Shown piece by piece: positions 13,579 to 22,122 of a stretch of 29,058 bases of DNA (the first letter of the stretch is position 1; each line of letters opens with the position of its first letter). The DNA lies in NCBI GenBank assembly GCA_027021685.1, contig JALUTW010000390.1, forward strand, positions 1 through 29,058. Reading direction: 5' to 3'. A program made the translations under genes and the position numbers. This DNA is from Chromatiales bacterium. Its GTDB lineage: Bacteria; Pseudomonadota; Gammaproteobacteria; CAMYNG01. The notes under the pieces are model-generated. The model ran no database searches and was not told the DNA's origin. It saw nothing but the letters and a program-made list of their open reading frames with translations.

Positions 13579-15783
13579 ATGGTCTACGTCGAGTCACATC
13601 CCCCCGTCGCCGGTGCCGTTCCGGAGTCCGGTGAATGGGGCGCGCGGCTCCTGGCCGGCCGGCCGGCCGAGGAACAGGCCCTGCTGCGCCGGGCGGTGGC
13701 CCTGGCCCGGGAGGCCCACGGTGACCAGCGCCGGGCCTCGGGCGAGCCGTACATCTCCCACACCGTGGCGGTGGCCGAGATCCTGGCCGGCCTGCGGCTG
13801 GACGCCGAGACCCTGGTGGCCGCCATCCTCCACGACGTGGTGGAGGACACCGAGGTGCCCCTGGCCCGCATCGAGCAGGAGTTCGGCCGCGGGGTGGCGC
13901 GGCTGGTGGACGGGGTCACCAAGATGGGGCTCATCGACGCCCAGGTGCCCGAGGGCCGGGGCAGCCGGGAGCGGCTCAAGGCGGAGAGCCTGCGCAAGCT
14001 GCTGCTGGCCATGGCCGAGGACGTGCGGGTGGTGCTCATCAAGCTGGCCGACCGCCTCCACAACATGCGCACGCTGAAATACCTGGAGCCGGACAAGCGC
14101 CGTCGCATCGCCCGCGAGACCCTGGAGATCTACGCGCCGCTGGCCAACCGCCTGGGCATCTGGCAGATCAAGTGGGAGCTGGAGGACCTGGCCTTCCGCC
14201 ACCTGGATCCCGAGGCCTACAAGCGGGTGGCGCGCGAGCTGGACGAGCGGCGCGTGGACCGCGAGCGCTACATCAAGCGGGTGGTGGAGATCATCCGGCG
14301 CGAGCTGGCGAAGAACGGCATCGAGGCCGAGGTCAGCGGCCGGCCCAAGCACATCTACAGCATCTGGCGCAAGATGCGGCGCAAGGGCGTGGGCTGCCAC
14401 GACCTCTACGACGTGCGCGCGGTGCGCATCCTGGTGGACGACGTGGTGCAGTGCTATGCCGCGCTGGGCGTGGTGCACACCCTGTGGCGGCACATCCCGC
14501 GGGAGTTCGATGACTATATCGCCACGCCCAAGGAGAACATGTACCAGTCCATCCACACCGCGGTCATCGGACCCGAGGGCAAGACCCTGGAGGTGCAGAT
14601 CCGCACCCATGCCATGCACGAGCACGCGGAGCTGGGGGTGGCGGCCCACTGGCGGTACAAGGAAGGGGCGCGGCCGGACGACCACTACCAGCAGAAAATC
14701 GCCTGGCTGCGCCAGCTCCTGGACTGGAAGGAGGAGTCGGCCGACGCCGGCGACTTCATCGACCGCTTCAAGTCCGAGGTGTTCCAGGATCGGGTCTACG
14801 TGCTCACCCCGGGCGGTGACGTGCTGGACCTGCCCCAGGGGGCCACGCCGCTGGACTTCGCCTACTACATCCACACCGAGGTGGGGCACCGCTGCCGCGG
14901 GGCGCGGGTCAACGGCCGCATGGTGCCGCTGACCTACGAACTCAAGAGCGGCGACCAGGTGGAGATCCTCACCGCCAAGAGCGGCCGTCCCAGCCGCGAC
15001 TGGCTCAACCCGCACCTGGGCTACCTGCGTACCTCGCGCGCGCGGGCCAAGGCGCGCCAGTGGTTCAAGCAGCAGGATCAGGAGAAGAACGCCGCCGAGG
15101 GCCGCGTCCTGCTGGAACGGGAGCTGCACCGCCTGGGCATCACCGGCCTGGCCTACGGCGAGCTGGCCAGGGCCCTGGGTTACGACACGGTGGAGGATCT
15201 CTACGTGGCCCTGGGGCGCAGCGACGTGACCCCGGGCCAGCTGGGCAAGGCCGCGGCGGAGCTGGTGCAGCCGGCGGCGGAGGCCGACGTGCCGGTGCAG
15301 CCGGTGCGCCGCCGCCCGCGCGGCGAGGCCGGATCCGAGGTCACCATCCACGGCGTGGGCAACCTGCTCACCCGCCTGGCCCAGTGCTGCAAGCCGGCCC
15401 AGGGGGACCCCATCGTGGGCTACATCACCCGCGGCCACGGCGTCACCATCCACCGCCGCGACTGCCGCAACGTGCTGACCATGGACGACGGGCGCCGGGA
15501 CCGGCTCATCGAGGTGCAGTGGGCCGGCAGGGCCCGCGGCACCTATCCGGTGGACGTGGTGGTGGAGGCCATCGACCGCCACGGGCTGCTGCGTGACGTC
15601 ACCAACGTGCTGGCCAACGAGATGATCAACGTGGTGGCGGTCAACACCCGGTCCGACAAGCGCACCAACACCGCGCGCATGGAGCTGACGCTGGAGATCG
15701 CCGACGTGGCCGAGCTCTCGCGCGTGCTCAACCGCATCAACCAGCTGCCCAACGTCTACGAAGTCCGCCGTGTCCACCGCTGA
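13579..15783 (+). CDS. relA: RelA-type (p)ppGpp synthetase with intact HD hydrolase residues
   Basis: A 734-residue long RelA/SpoT homologue that makes (p)ppGpp from GTP/GDP and ATP in the stringent response. Order: HD domain (about 35-170), synthetase (about 240-370, RPKHIYSIWRKM, QSIHT), TGS (about 405-465), helical region, Cys/His zinc-finger-like region (Cys603, Cys604, His625, Cys629) and ACT (about 655-734). The synthetase acidic motif is EFDD (309-312), the RelA type rather than the RxKD of SpoT/Rel. Sequence outside the HD, including KWELEDLAFRHLDPEAYKR, also tracks RelA. Yet His61, His85-Asp86 (LHDVVEDT) and Asp158 (LADRLHNM), the Mn-binding hydrolase residues lost from E. coli RelA, are present. 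The ATG start (MVYVESH) parallels RelA MVAVR. It overlaps sfsA by 14 bases. Confidence 0.95.
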   Translation: MVYVESHPPVAGAVPESGEWGARLLAGRPAEEQALLRRAVALAREAHGDQRRASGEPYISHTVAVAEILAGLRLDAETLVAAILHDVVEDTEVPLARIEQEFGRGVARLVDGVTKMGLIDAQVPEGRGSRERLKAESLRKLLLAMAEDVRVVLIKLADRLHNMRTLKYLEPDKRRRIARETLEIYAPLANRLGIWQIKWELEDLAFRHLDPEAYKRVARELDERRVDRERYIKRVVEIIRRELAKNGIEAEVSGRPKHIYSIWRKMRRKGVGCHDLYDVRAVRILVDDVVQCYAALGVVHTLWRHIPREFDDYIATPKENMYQSIHTAVIGPEGKTLEVQIRTHAMHEHAELGVAAHWRYKEGARPDDHYQQKIAWLRQLLDWKEESADAGDFIDRFKSEVFQDRVYVLTPGGDVLDLPQGATPLDFAYYIHTEVGHRCRGARVNGRMVPLTYELKSGDQVEILTAKSGRPSRDWLNPHLGYLRTSRARAKARQWFKQQDQEKNAAEGRVLLERELHRLGITGLAYGELARALGYDTVEDLYVALGRSDVTPGQLGKAAAELVQPAAEADVPVQPVRRRPRGEAGSEVTIHGVGNLLTRLAQCCKPAQGDPIVGYITRGHGVTIHRRDCRNVLTMDDGRRDRLIEVQWAGRARGTYPVDVVVEAIDRHGLLRDVTNVLANEMINVVAVNTRSDKRTNTARMELTLEIADVAELSRVLNRINQLPNVYEVRRVHR

Positions 15784-16504
15784 GGCGGACATCGCCTACG
15801 ATCCGCCGCTGCGGCCGGCGGTGCTGCTGCGCCGCTACAAGCGGTTCCTGGCCGACGTGCGCGACGCGGACGGCCGCGAGTTCACCGTGCACACCCCCAA
15901 CACCGGCAGCATGCTGGGCTGCGCCGAGCCCGGCATGCGGGTGTGGCTGCAGGCCGCGGCCAATCCGCGCCGCAAGCACCGCTGGAGCTGGGTGGCCTCG
16001 GAGCTGCCCTCCGGCGTGCTGGTGGGGGTGGACACCCACCTGGCCAACCGGCTGGCGGCGGCCGCCATCACCGCCGGCCGCGTCCCGGAGCTGACCGGGT
16101 ATGCGCGGGTGCGGCGGGAGGTGGCCTACGGCGACGAGGGCTCGCGGGTGGACCTGCTGCTGGAGGATGCGGGCGGCCGCCCCGCCTGCCATGTGGAGGT
16201 GAAGAACGTCACCGCGGTGGTGGACGGCGGGACCGCCATCTTTCCCGACGCCGTCAGCCGCCGCGGCACCCGCCACCTGCGCGAGCTCATGCGCGTGGCG
16301 GCCGCCGGCGGGCGCGCGGCCATGTTCTACTGCGTGCAGCGCGAGGATGCACGGCGCCTGGCCCCGGCCCGTGCCATCGATCCGGAGTACGCCGCGGCCA
16401 TGATGGAGGCGGCCGCCGCCGGCGTCGAGCTGCTGGCCTGGCGGGCGCGGGTGACGCCGCGCGGCGTCACCCTGCAGCGGCCCATCCCCGTCGTGCTCGA
16501 CTGA
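15770..16504 (+). CDS. sfsA: SfsA family DNA-binding/nuclease-like protein
   Basis: The 244-residue product matches SfsA (sugar fermentation stimulation protein A, 234 residues in E. coli), a protein with an OB-fold N-terminus and a PD-(D/E)xK nuclease-like C-terminal domain. Visible signatures are LRRYKRFLADVRDADG and FTVHTPNTGSMLGCAEPG in the OB region. VDLLLEDAGGRPACHVEVKN (Asp and Glu-x-Lys of the nuclease-like site) and AIFPDAVSRRGTRHLREL follow. It was first linked to maltose metabolism; its molecular role remains poorly defined. The GTG start at 15770 lies inside the end of relA (14-base overlap), indicating translational coupling. Confidence 0.95.
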   Translation: MSTAEADIAYDPPLRPAVLLRRYKRFLADVRDADGREFTVHTPNTGSMLGCAEPGMRVWLQAAANPRRKHRWSWVASELPSGVLVGVDTHLANRLAAAAITAGRVPELTGYARVRREVAYGDEGSRVDLLLEDAGGRPACHVEVKNVTAVVDGGTAIFPDAVSRRGTRHLRELMRVAAAGGRAAMFYCVQREDARRLAPARAIDPEYAAAMMEAAAAGVELLAWRARVTPRGVTLQRPIPVVLD

Positions 16505-16536
16505 AGCCTTGTTTGCGGGGCGGCCCCGGCCGCCGC

Positions 16537-16542
16537 TACAAT
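16537..16542 (+). promoter_or_regulatory. Possible -10 element upstream of lolC/E
   Basis: TACAAT lies 29 bases before the ATG at 16571, preceded by very GC-rich DNA. No -35 at 16-18 bases is convincing (a TTGTTT is 22 bases upstream), so only the -10 is notable. Confidence 0.3.
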
Positions 16543-16570
16543 GCGGTCCCATGCAGGGAAGAACCTCCTG

Positions 16571-17818
16571 ATGTTCCGGCCGTTCGAGATCTTCGTCGGC
16601 CTGCGCTACACGCGGGCCAAGCGCCGGACCCACTTCATCTCCTTCATCACCGGCTTCTCCGTGGTGGGCATCGCCCTTGGGGTGACCGCACTCATCACCG
16701 TCATGTCGGTGATGAACGGCTTCGAGAAGGAGGTGCGCGAGCGCATCCTCGACATGGTCTCCCATCTCACCGTCAGCCAGTTCGGCGAGCGGCTGGAGGA
16801 CTGGCGGACGGTGGCGGAGAAGCTGGAGGCCCACCCGGAGGTGGTGGCCACCGCACCCTACGTGCGGGCCGAGGGCATGCTGGTGCACCGCGAGCGGGTC
16901 AACGGCGTGCTCTTGCGCGGGATCCTGCCGGAACGCGAGGAGAAGACCGCGGACATCGGCAAGCACATGGTGGACGGGAAGCTGGCCGACCTCAGGCCCG
17001 GCGAGTTCGGCATCATCCTGGGCCAGGGCCTGGCCGACCGGCTGCAGGTGGTGCCGGGCGACCGCGTCACCCTGGTCACGCCCAGCGCCGACATCACCCT
17101 GGCCGGGGTCATGCCCCGCTTCAAGCGCTTCCGCGTGGTGGGCATCTTCCGCGCCGGCCATTCCCTCTACGACAGCCTGCTGGCCCTGGTCCACCTGCGC
17201 GACGCCCAGCGCCTGTTCCGCATGGGGGACGCGGTGAGCGGGGTGCGCGCCCGCCTCACCAACCTGTTCCTGGCCCAGCGGGTGCGGCGGGATCTCCAGC
17301 AGGGGGAGCTGGCCGACTACTGGATCCGGGACTGGAGCCTGGTGCAGCGGCACTGGTTCGACGCGGTCAAGATCGAAAAGCGCATCATCTTTCTGCTGCT
17401 GACCCTCATCATCGCGGTGGCCGCCTTCAACGTGGTGTCCACCCTGGTCATGGTGGTGCGGGACAAGGAGGCGGACATCGCCATCCTCCGCACCCTGGGC
17501 GCGACCCCGGCCAGCATCATGCTCACCTTCATGGTCCAGGGCACGCTCATCGGCGTGGTGGGCACCGCCCTGGGGGTGGCTGGCGGCGTGAGCCTGGCCC
17601 TCAACGTGGGCGACGTGGTGGCCTTCGTCGAGGACCTGTTCGGATTCGCGGTGCTCGACCCGCAGATCTATTACATCTCGCGCCTGCCCTCGGATCTGCA
17701 CTGGGACGACGTCTGGTTCATCGGCACGGTGTCGCTGCTGGTGGGCGTGGCGGCGACCCTGTATCCGGCATGGCGTGCCGCGCGCACCCAGCCGGCGGAG
17801 GCTCTGCGTTATGAATAG
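16571..17818 (+). CDS. lolC: Lipoprotein-releasing system transmembrane subunit (LolC/LolE/LolF type)
   Basis: A 415-residue inner-membrane subunit of the ABC machine that extracts outer-membrane lipoproteins and hands them to LolA. It starts MFRPFEIFVGLRY, with TM1 at about 28-50. A periplasmic domain (about 50-260) follows, then three TMs (about 270-400) with KEADIAILRTLGATPASIMLTF and the family ending ARTQPAEALRYE. A hook-like loop with Pro (LAGVMPRFKRF) resembles the LolA-binding Hook of LolC. The ATG at 16571 is chosen over one at 16541 because homologues begin here. lolD follows with an 8-base overlap. Only one such subunit gene is in the window, so this may be the homodimeric LolF type; the gene symbol is therefore tentative. 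Confidence 0.93.
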   Translation: MFRPFEIFVGLRYTRAKRRTHFISFITGFSVVGIALGVTALITVMSVMNGFEKEVRERILDMVSHLTVSQFGERLEDWRTVAEKLEAHPEVVATAPYVRAEGMLVHRERVNGVLLRGILPEREEKTADIGKHMVDGKLADLRPGEFGIILGQGLADRLQVVPGDRVTLVTPSADITLAGVMPRFKRFRVVGIFRAGHSLYDSLLALVHLRDAQRLFRMGDAVSGVRARLTNLFLAQRVRRDLQQGELADYWIRDWSLVQRHWFDAVKIEKRIIFLLLTLIIAVAAFNVVSTLVMVVRDKEADIAILRTLGATPASIMLTFMVQGTLIGVVGTALGVAGGVSLALNVGDVVAFVEDLFGFAVLDPQIYYISRLPSDLHWDDVWFIGTVSLLVGVAATLYPAWRAARTQPAEALRYE

Positions 17819-18548
17819 CGAGGCGCGTCCCGCCTGCGGCGAGGCCGAAACCGTCATCGCCTGCCACGGCCTGGTGAAGCACTTCACCGAGGGGCCGTTG
17901 CGGGTGGAAGTGCTGCGCGGGGTGGACCTGGCGGTGGCACCGGGCGAGCAGGTGGCGGTGGTGGGTGCCTCGGGCTCGGGCAAGAGCACCCTGCTGCACC
18001 TGCTGGGCGGGCTGGACACGCCCACCGCCGGCAACGTGACCGTGGGCGGGCTGGACCTGGCCCGGCTGGGCGACGCCGAACGGGGCCGGGTGCGCAACCG
18101 CATGCTGGGCTTCGTCTACCAGTTCCACCACCTGCTGCCCGAGTTCACCGCGCTGGAAAACGTGGCCCTGCCGCTGCTCATCCGCCGCGAATCACCGGCT
18201 GCTGCCGCCGCGCGCGCGCGCGAGGTCCTGGAGCAGGTGGGCCTGGGGGCGCGCCTGCACCACAAGCCCGGCGAGTTGTCCGGGGGCGAGCGCCAGCGGG
18301 CGGCTGTGGCCCGTGCCCTGGTCACCCGGCCCGGGTGCGTGCTGGCCGACGAGCCCACCGGCAACCTGGATTCGCGCACCGCGGCCCAGGTCTGTGAACT
18401 CATGCTGGAACTCAACCGCGCCCACGGCACCGCCTTCGTGGTGGTCACCCACGACCAGCGCCTGGCCGCACGCATGGACCGCGTGCTGCGGCTGGAAGAC
18501 GGGGTGCTGAAGGCGGAAGGCGGGGCCCAGGCCACCGGCGACGGATGA
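17811..18548 (+). CDS. lolD: Lipoprotein-releasing system ATPase LolD
   Basis: The 245-residue ATP-binding subunit powers release of lipoproteins from the inner membrane. It has Walker A GASGSGKS (52-59), the Q-loop segment with FVYQFHHLLPEFTALENVAL (the 'HLLPEF' is typical of LolD), signature LSGGERQR (starting at 156), Walker B VLADEPTGNLD and the switch His in VVVTHD. The ATG at 17811 (MNSEARP) overlaps the upstream permease stop in ATGAATAG, which couples translation. A 14-base alternating CG run lies in the coding sequence at 18209-18222. A GC-rich stem-loop follows the stop. Confidence 0.97.
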   Translation: MNSEARPACGEAETVIACHGLVKHFTEGPLRVEVLRGVDLAVAPGEQVAVVGASGSGKSTLLHLLGGLDTPTAGNVTVGGLDLARLGDAERGRVRNRMLGFVYQFHHLLPEFTALENVALPLLIRRESPAAAAARAREVLEQVGLGARLHHKPGELSGGERQRAAVARALVTRPGCVLADEPTGNLDSRTAAQVCELMLELNRAHGTAFVVVTHDQRLAARMDRVLRLEDGVLKAEGGAQATGDG

Positions 18549-18555
18549 CGGAGGA

Positions 18556-18590
18556 CAGGGGGCGCGGCGCACTTGCTGCCGCGCCCCCTG
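18556..18590. terminator. GC-rich stem-loop after lolD
   Basis: A perfect 13-bp stem (CAGGGGGCGCGGC against GCCGCGCCCCCTG) with a 9-base loop starts 8 bases after the lolD stop. There is no T run after it on either strand, so it may be a weak terminator, a 3' stabiliser or a rho-assisted site, lying between the convergent lolD and minus-strand small gene. Confidence 0.6.
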
Positions 18591-18664
18591 CCCGTGGCTG
18601 CTCCGGGATGCCGGCCCTTGCCGGAGCCTCAATCCTTTGGCTGCATCGCCATGAACGGCGGCGG

Positions 18665-18961
18665 TTACGGCCGGCGCCCGCGGGCACCGGGATGGGTGGG
18701 CCGGCCGGGGAGCGGCTGGAACTTCAGCCGGCCGCGCGAGGGACGGGCACTGGAGCCGTTTTCCTTGTCCGGGAACGCCGCGATGCACTGGTTCACGCCG
18801 TTGAGTACGCATCGCTCCAGTGCATAGCCGGGCTCGTATTTGGCATTGCAGAAGTCGACCACGGCGTTGGCGCACTCGCCCGCGTCCTTGTAGCCTTTCG
18901 CAGCCACGCTGGTGCCCAGGGCCAGGACGGCGAGCGCGGCAATGGTCATCTGTTTCAACAT
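18665..18961 (-). CDS. Small periplasmic protein with twin CX7C motif
   Basis: The 98-residue product starts at an ATG with a strong GAGGAGG site 6 bases upstream; longer in-frame versions (to 19033) lack one. Residues 1-21 are a signal peptide (MLKQMTIAALAVLALGTSVAA, cleaved before KGYKD). The mature core holds four cysteines, Cys30, Cys38, Cys51 and Cys59. They lie in the symmetrical arrangement C-x7-C, 12 residues, C-x7-C, on two likely helices (ECANAVVDFCNAKY and ALERCVLNGVNQCIAAF). Two disulfides could staple a helical hairpin, as in CHCH-type proteins. The C-terminal 30 residues are basic and Pro/Gly/Arg-rich and probably disordered. I do not recognise the family. It converges on lolD. 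Confidence 0.75.
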   Translation of the reverse strand: MLKQMTIAALAVLALGTSVAAKGYKDAGECANAVVDFCNAKYEPGYALERCVLNGVNQCIAAFPDKENGSSARPSRGRLKFQPLPGRPTHPGARGRRP

Positions 18962-19106
18962 GGTGGCCTCCTCATGTGGTTGTTTGCGTCGATGTGACGT
19001 CGTTGGGTCGTCCCGGCGGGGCTGCCGGTTCAAGGGAATTTGCCGGGATGTTCACCGGCGACGAACGCCGGCACGGGATGCGGGGGATGGCCGAAGACCC
19101 GGAGGC

Positions 19107-19670
19107 CTAGGATTTCCGTTTCCGGGAGCGTGCCGCATGCCGCGCAGCCCGCTCGGCCTTCTTGCGCCGCACGAAGCGCACGACGTGCAGCCGCCACAAC
19201 AGCCGCACCGCCGCCGCGCCTGCGGACGCGCTGGCCAGGCCCACCACCAGCGACCCCAGCAGCAGCGGCTGCCACACGATTTCCAGCTCGTGGGTGAACC
19301 AGTCCCAGGTCAGCTCGAAGGCCACTGCCGACGGCGGGCGGCCCAGGATCCAGGAGCCCACCTGGTAGCAGAAGTAGAACAGCGGCGGAATGGTGAGGGG
19401 GTTGGAAATCCACACCAGCACCACCGACAGGGGCAGGTTGGCCCGGAACCAGATGGCGCAGGCCGCCGCGGGGATCATCTGGAAGGGCATGGGCATGAAG
19501 GCCCAGAACAGGCCGATGAACATGGCGCGCGTCGCCGAGCGCCGGTTGAGATGGAACAGGTGCGGGTCGTGTAGAAGCCGGCCGAAAATCCGGTTGAGGT
19601 GCTCGTGCTCCCGGATGGTCCTGTGTTCCGGCAGGTAGCGGCGGATGAACTTCTTCAACGGGTTTCCCAC
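19107..19670 (-). CDS. DUF2062 family inner-membrane protein
   Basis: About 187 residues from a GTG at 19670, or 183 from a TTG at 19658 (reading KKFIRRYLPEH, where homologues begin); neither has a clear ribosome site, so the start is approximate. The sequence has the DUF2062 layout: an N-terminal cytoplasmic helix with RTIREHEHLNRIFGRLLHDP and HLFHLNRRSATRAMFIGLFW, TM segments (about 55-105) with the conserved WISNPLTIPPLFYFCYQVG, and a final TM plus a basic tail (RFVRRKKAERAARHAARSRKRK). Function is unknown. In Pseudomonas the DUF2062 gene sits between lolE and comEC, the same neighbourhood as here. It diverges from comEC over about 50 bases. Confidence 0.9.
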   Translation of the reverse strand: MGNPLKKFIRRYLPEHRTIREHEHLNRIFGRLLHDPHLFHLNRRSATRAMFIGLFWAFMPMPFQMIPAAACAIWFRANLPLSVVLVWISNPLTIPPLFYFCYQVGSWILGRPPSAVAFELTWDWFTHELEIVWQPLLLGSLVVGLASASAGAAAVRLLWRLHVVRFVRRKKAERAARHAARSRKRKS

Positions 19671-19720
19671 CCGGTGGTGCGGCAAAGCGCTATTATCGCC
19701 CAAACGGGGACCGAAACAGA

Positions 19721-22030
19721 ATGCGGACACGGATGTTGGCACTGGCCCTGGGGCTGGCGGTGCCGGCCTGGCTCCCGGCCCTGCCGCCGCCGGCCTGGGT
19801 GGCGGCGGGCGTACTGGTGCTGCCGGCGGCGCTGCGGCTGCCGCCGCGGGCCCGGCCCCTGGCCTGGTTCGCCGCCGGGCTGCTCTACGCCCTGATCCGG
19901 GCCCACCTGGCGCTGCCGCCGGCCTGGCTGGCCCAGGCGGAGGGCCGCGACGTGGTGGTGGAGGGCACCGTGGCCTCGCTGGTGGAGCGCGACAGCCGCG
20001 CCGCCCGCTTCGTCTTCCACGCCCGCCGCCTGGCCTGGAACGGCGGGGCCCGCGCCTGCGGCTGCCGCCTGCGCCTGGCCTGGTACGCCCGGCGGGGCGG
20101 CGCCGTTCCACCCCTGGCACCCGGCCAGCGCTGGCGGCTCACCGTGCGCCTCAAGCGGCCGCGGGGCTTCGCCAATCCCGGCGGGTTCGACTACGGGGCG
20201 TGGCTGCTGCAGCGGCGCATCGACGCCACCGGCTACGTGCGGACCCGGCCGCCCCCGGAGGCGCTGGGCCGGGGCGGCGGCGGGCTCCATGCCTTGCGCG
20301 GGGCGTTGCTGGAGCGCCTGCAGGCCGCGCTGGACGGGCGGCCGGCGGGCGGCCTGGTGGCGGCCCTGGCGCTGGGCGAGCGCAGCGGCATCGACCCCCG
20401 GCAGTGGGAGGTGCTGCGGCGCACCGGCACCGGCCACCTGGTGGCCATCTCCGGGCTCCACGTGGGGCTGGTGGCGGGGCTGGCCTTCTTCCTCGCCCGC
20501 CGCCTGTGGACCCTGGTGCCGGGCGCGGCCCGGTACCTCCCGGCGCCGCGGGCGGGCGCCATGGCGGGGTTCGCCGCCGCGGCCGCCTATGCCGCCCTGG
20601 CCGGGTTCTCCGTCCCCACCCAGCGGGCCCTGGTCATGGTGGCCGTGGCCATGGCCATGCTCTCCGCCCAGCGGCGGGCGCCGGCGGCCGACGGCCTTCT
20701 GCTGGCCCTGGTGGCGGTGCTGGTGCTGGATCCCCTGGCGGTGCTGGGCGCGGGGTTCTGGCTGTCCTTCGGCGCGGTGGCGGTGATCCTGTGGGCGGCC
20801 GCCGGGCGCCACCCGGGCCGGGGCTGGCGGGCGCGGGCGGCGGCGGCGCTGCACCTGCAGGGAGCGGTGGCCCTGGGGCTGGTGCCCCTGACGCTGTTGT
20901 GGTTCGGGCAGGCGGCGCTGGTCTCGCCCCTGGCCAACCTGTTCGCCATTCCCGCGGTGGGCCTGGTGGCGGTGCCCCTGGTCCTGGGCGGCACCGCCTG
21001 CCTGGGCGCCGGGCTGGAGGCGGCCGGGGGCGGTCTCCTGGGAGCGGCGGCGTGGCTGCTGGAACAGGTCATGGCCGTACTGGCGTCCCTGGCGGCCTGG
21101 GACGCCGGCCAGTGGCAGGCCCCGGCGCCGGGACCCGCGGCCCTGGCCCTGGGCGTGGCCGGTGTGGCGTTGCTGCTGGCGCCCCGCGGCCTGCCGGGGC
21201 GGTGGCTGGGTCTGGTGCTGCTGTTGCCGCTGCTGGTGCCCCAGCCGCCGCGGCCCGAGCCCGGCGGCTTCCGGCTGGCGGTGCTGGACGTGGGGCAGGG
21301 CCTGGCCGCGGTGGTGGAGACGCATCGCCGGGTGCTGGTGTTCGATGCCGGGGCGCGCTTTTCCGCCCGCTTCGATGCGGGGTCGGCGGTGGTGGCCCCC
21401 TACCTGCGGGCCCGCGGCTGGCGCGCCGTGGACCTGCTGGTCATCAGCCACGGCGACGGCGACCATGCGGGCGGTGTGCCGGGTCTGGCCCGGGCGCTGC
21501 CCGTGGGCCGGGTCCTGGCCCCGGAGCCGTGGCACGGCGCCGGGCTCACGGCACGGCCCTGCGCCGCCGGCCAGGCCTGGACCTGGGACGGGGTCCGCTT
21601 CGAGATGCTGGGCCCGGAAGGGCGGGGCGGGCGGCGCAACGACCGCTCCTGCGTTCTGCGCGTGGAGGGCGCGGTTCACAGCGCGCTGCTGCCCGGGGAC
21701 ATCGAGGCCGGAAGCGAGTACCGGCTGGTGGCACGCGCCGGGGACGGGCTGGCCAGCGAGGTGCTGGTGGCCCCGCACCACGGCAGCCGCACCTCCTCCA
21801 CGCCGCGCTTCGTCGCCGCGGTGGCCCCGAGGCTGGTGGTGTTTCCCGCCGGCTGGCGCAACCGGTTCCGCTTTCCCGCCCGCGAAGTGACGGCGCGCTA
21901 CCGTGCGGCGGGCGCGATACTGGCGCAGACCGGGCGCGACGGGGCGGTGCTCGTGGATGCGCCGCCCGCAGGCCCGCTGCGCCTGGTCCGCTGGCGCGAC
22001 GCGGCGCGCAGGTTCTGGCACGGACCCTGA
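19721..22030 (+). CDS. comEC: ComEC/Rec2 DNA-uptake channel protein
   Basis: The 769-residue inner-membrane protein is the channel through which single-stranded DNA enters the cytoplasm during natural transformation. It has an N-terminal hydrophobic stretch plus OB-like DUF4131 region (about 25-175, with RPRGFANPGGFDYGAWL). The Competence domain (about 220-490) has the signature GTGHLVAISGLHVGL (SGLHVG from 244). The C-terminal metallo-beta-lactamase-like domain (about 525-750) has SHGDGDHAGG (576-585) and APHHGS. The metal-binding HxDxDH residues are intact, consistent with nuclease function. ATG at 19721 is the natural start; a TATTAT box at 19691 could be a -10 but lacks a -35. Presence of comEC alone does not show that the organism is transformable. 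Confidence 0.95.
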   Translation: MRTRMLALALGLAVPAWLPALPPPAWVAAGVLVLPAALRLPPRARPLAWFAAGLLYALIRAHLALPPAWLAQAEGRDVVVEGTVASLVERDSRAARFVFHARRLAWNGGARACGCRLRLAWYARRGGAVPPLAPGQRWRLTVRLKRPRGFANPGGFDYGAWLLQRRIDATGYVRTRPPPEALGRGGGGLHALRGALLERLQAALDGRPAGGLVAALALGERSGIDPRQWEVLRRTGTGHLVAISGLHVGLVAGLAFFLARRLWTLVPGAARYLPAPRAGAMAGFAAAAAYAALAGFSVPTQRALVMVAVAMAMLSAQRRAPAADGLLLALVAVLVLDPLAVLGAGFWLSFGAVAVILWAAAGRHPGRGWRARAAAALHLQGAVALGLVPLTLLWFGQAALVSPLANLFAIPAVGLVAVPLVLGGTACLGAGLEAAGGGLLGAAAWLLEQVMAVLASLAAWDAGQWQAPAPGPAALALGVAGVALLLAPRGLPGRWLGLVLLLPLLVPQPPRPEPGGFRLAVLDVGQGLAAVVETHRRVLVFDAGARFSARFDAGSAVVAPYLRARGWRAVDLLVISHGDGDHAGGVPGLARALPVGRVLAPEPWHGAGLTARPCAAGQAWTWDGVRFEMLGPEGRGGRRNDRSCVLRVEGAVHSALLPGDIEAGSEYRLVARAGDGLASEVLVAPHHGSRTSSTPRFVAAVAPRLVVFPAGWRNRFRFPAREVTARYRAAGAILAQTGRDGAVLVDAPPAGPLRLVRWRDAARRFWHGP

Positions 22031-22122
22031 CCGGTCCCCTTCCGGGGCCGGGGGGCTTCTGTTAAAGTTACCCCCTTTCAATAACTTGTGTCATTCCTGC
22101 TGAAACGGGGGGACCCGCTGCC

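Noticed and set aside
13594..15792. Very long antisense open frame opposite relA, and similar ones opposite pheT (3-1748), sfsA-lolC-lolD (15737-18103) and comEC (19655-22081).
   Set aside because: They are His/Gly/Arg/Ala-rich mirror frames of GC-rich genes, without domains, ribosome sites or family features, and the sense genes are secure.
18665..19033. Longer 122-residue version of the twin CX7C protein.
   Set aside because: The extension puts 24 polar residues before the signal peptide and lacks a ribosome site, whereas the ATG at 18961 has GAGGAGG at good spacing.
22031..22075. Terminator between comEC and exbB.
   Set aside because: The GC-rich inverted stretch near 22031-22052 has a mismatch and no T run, so read-through into exbB is as likely.
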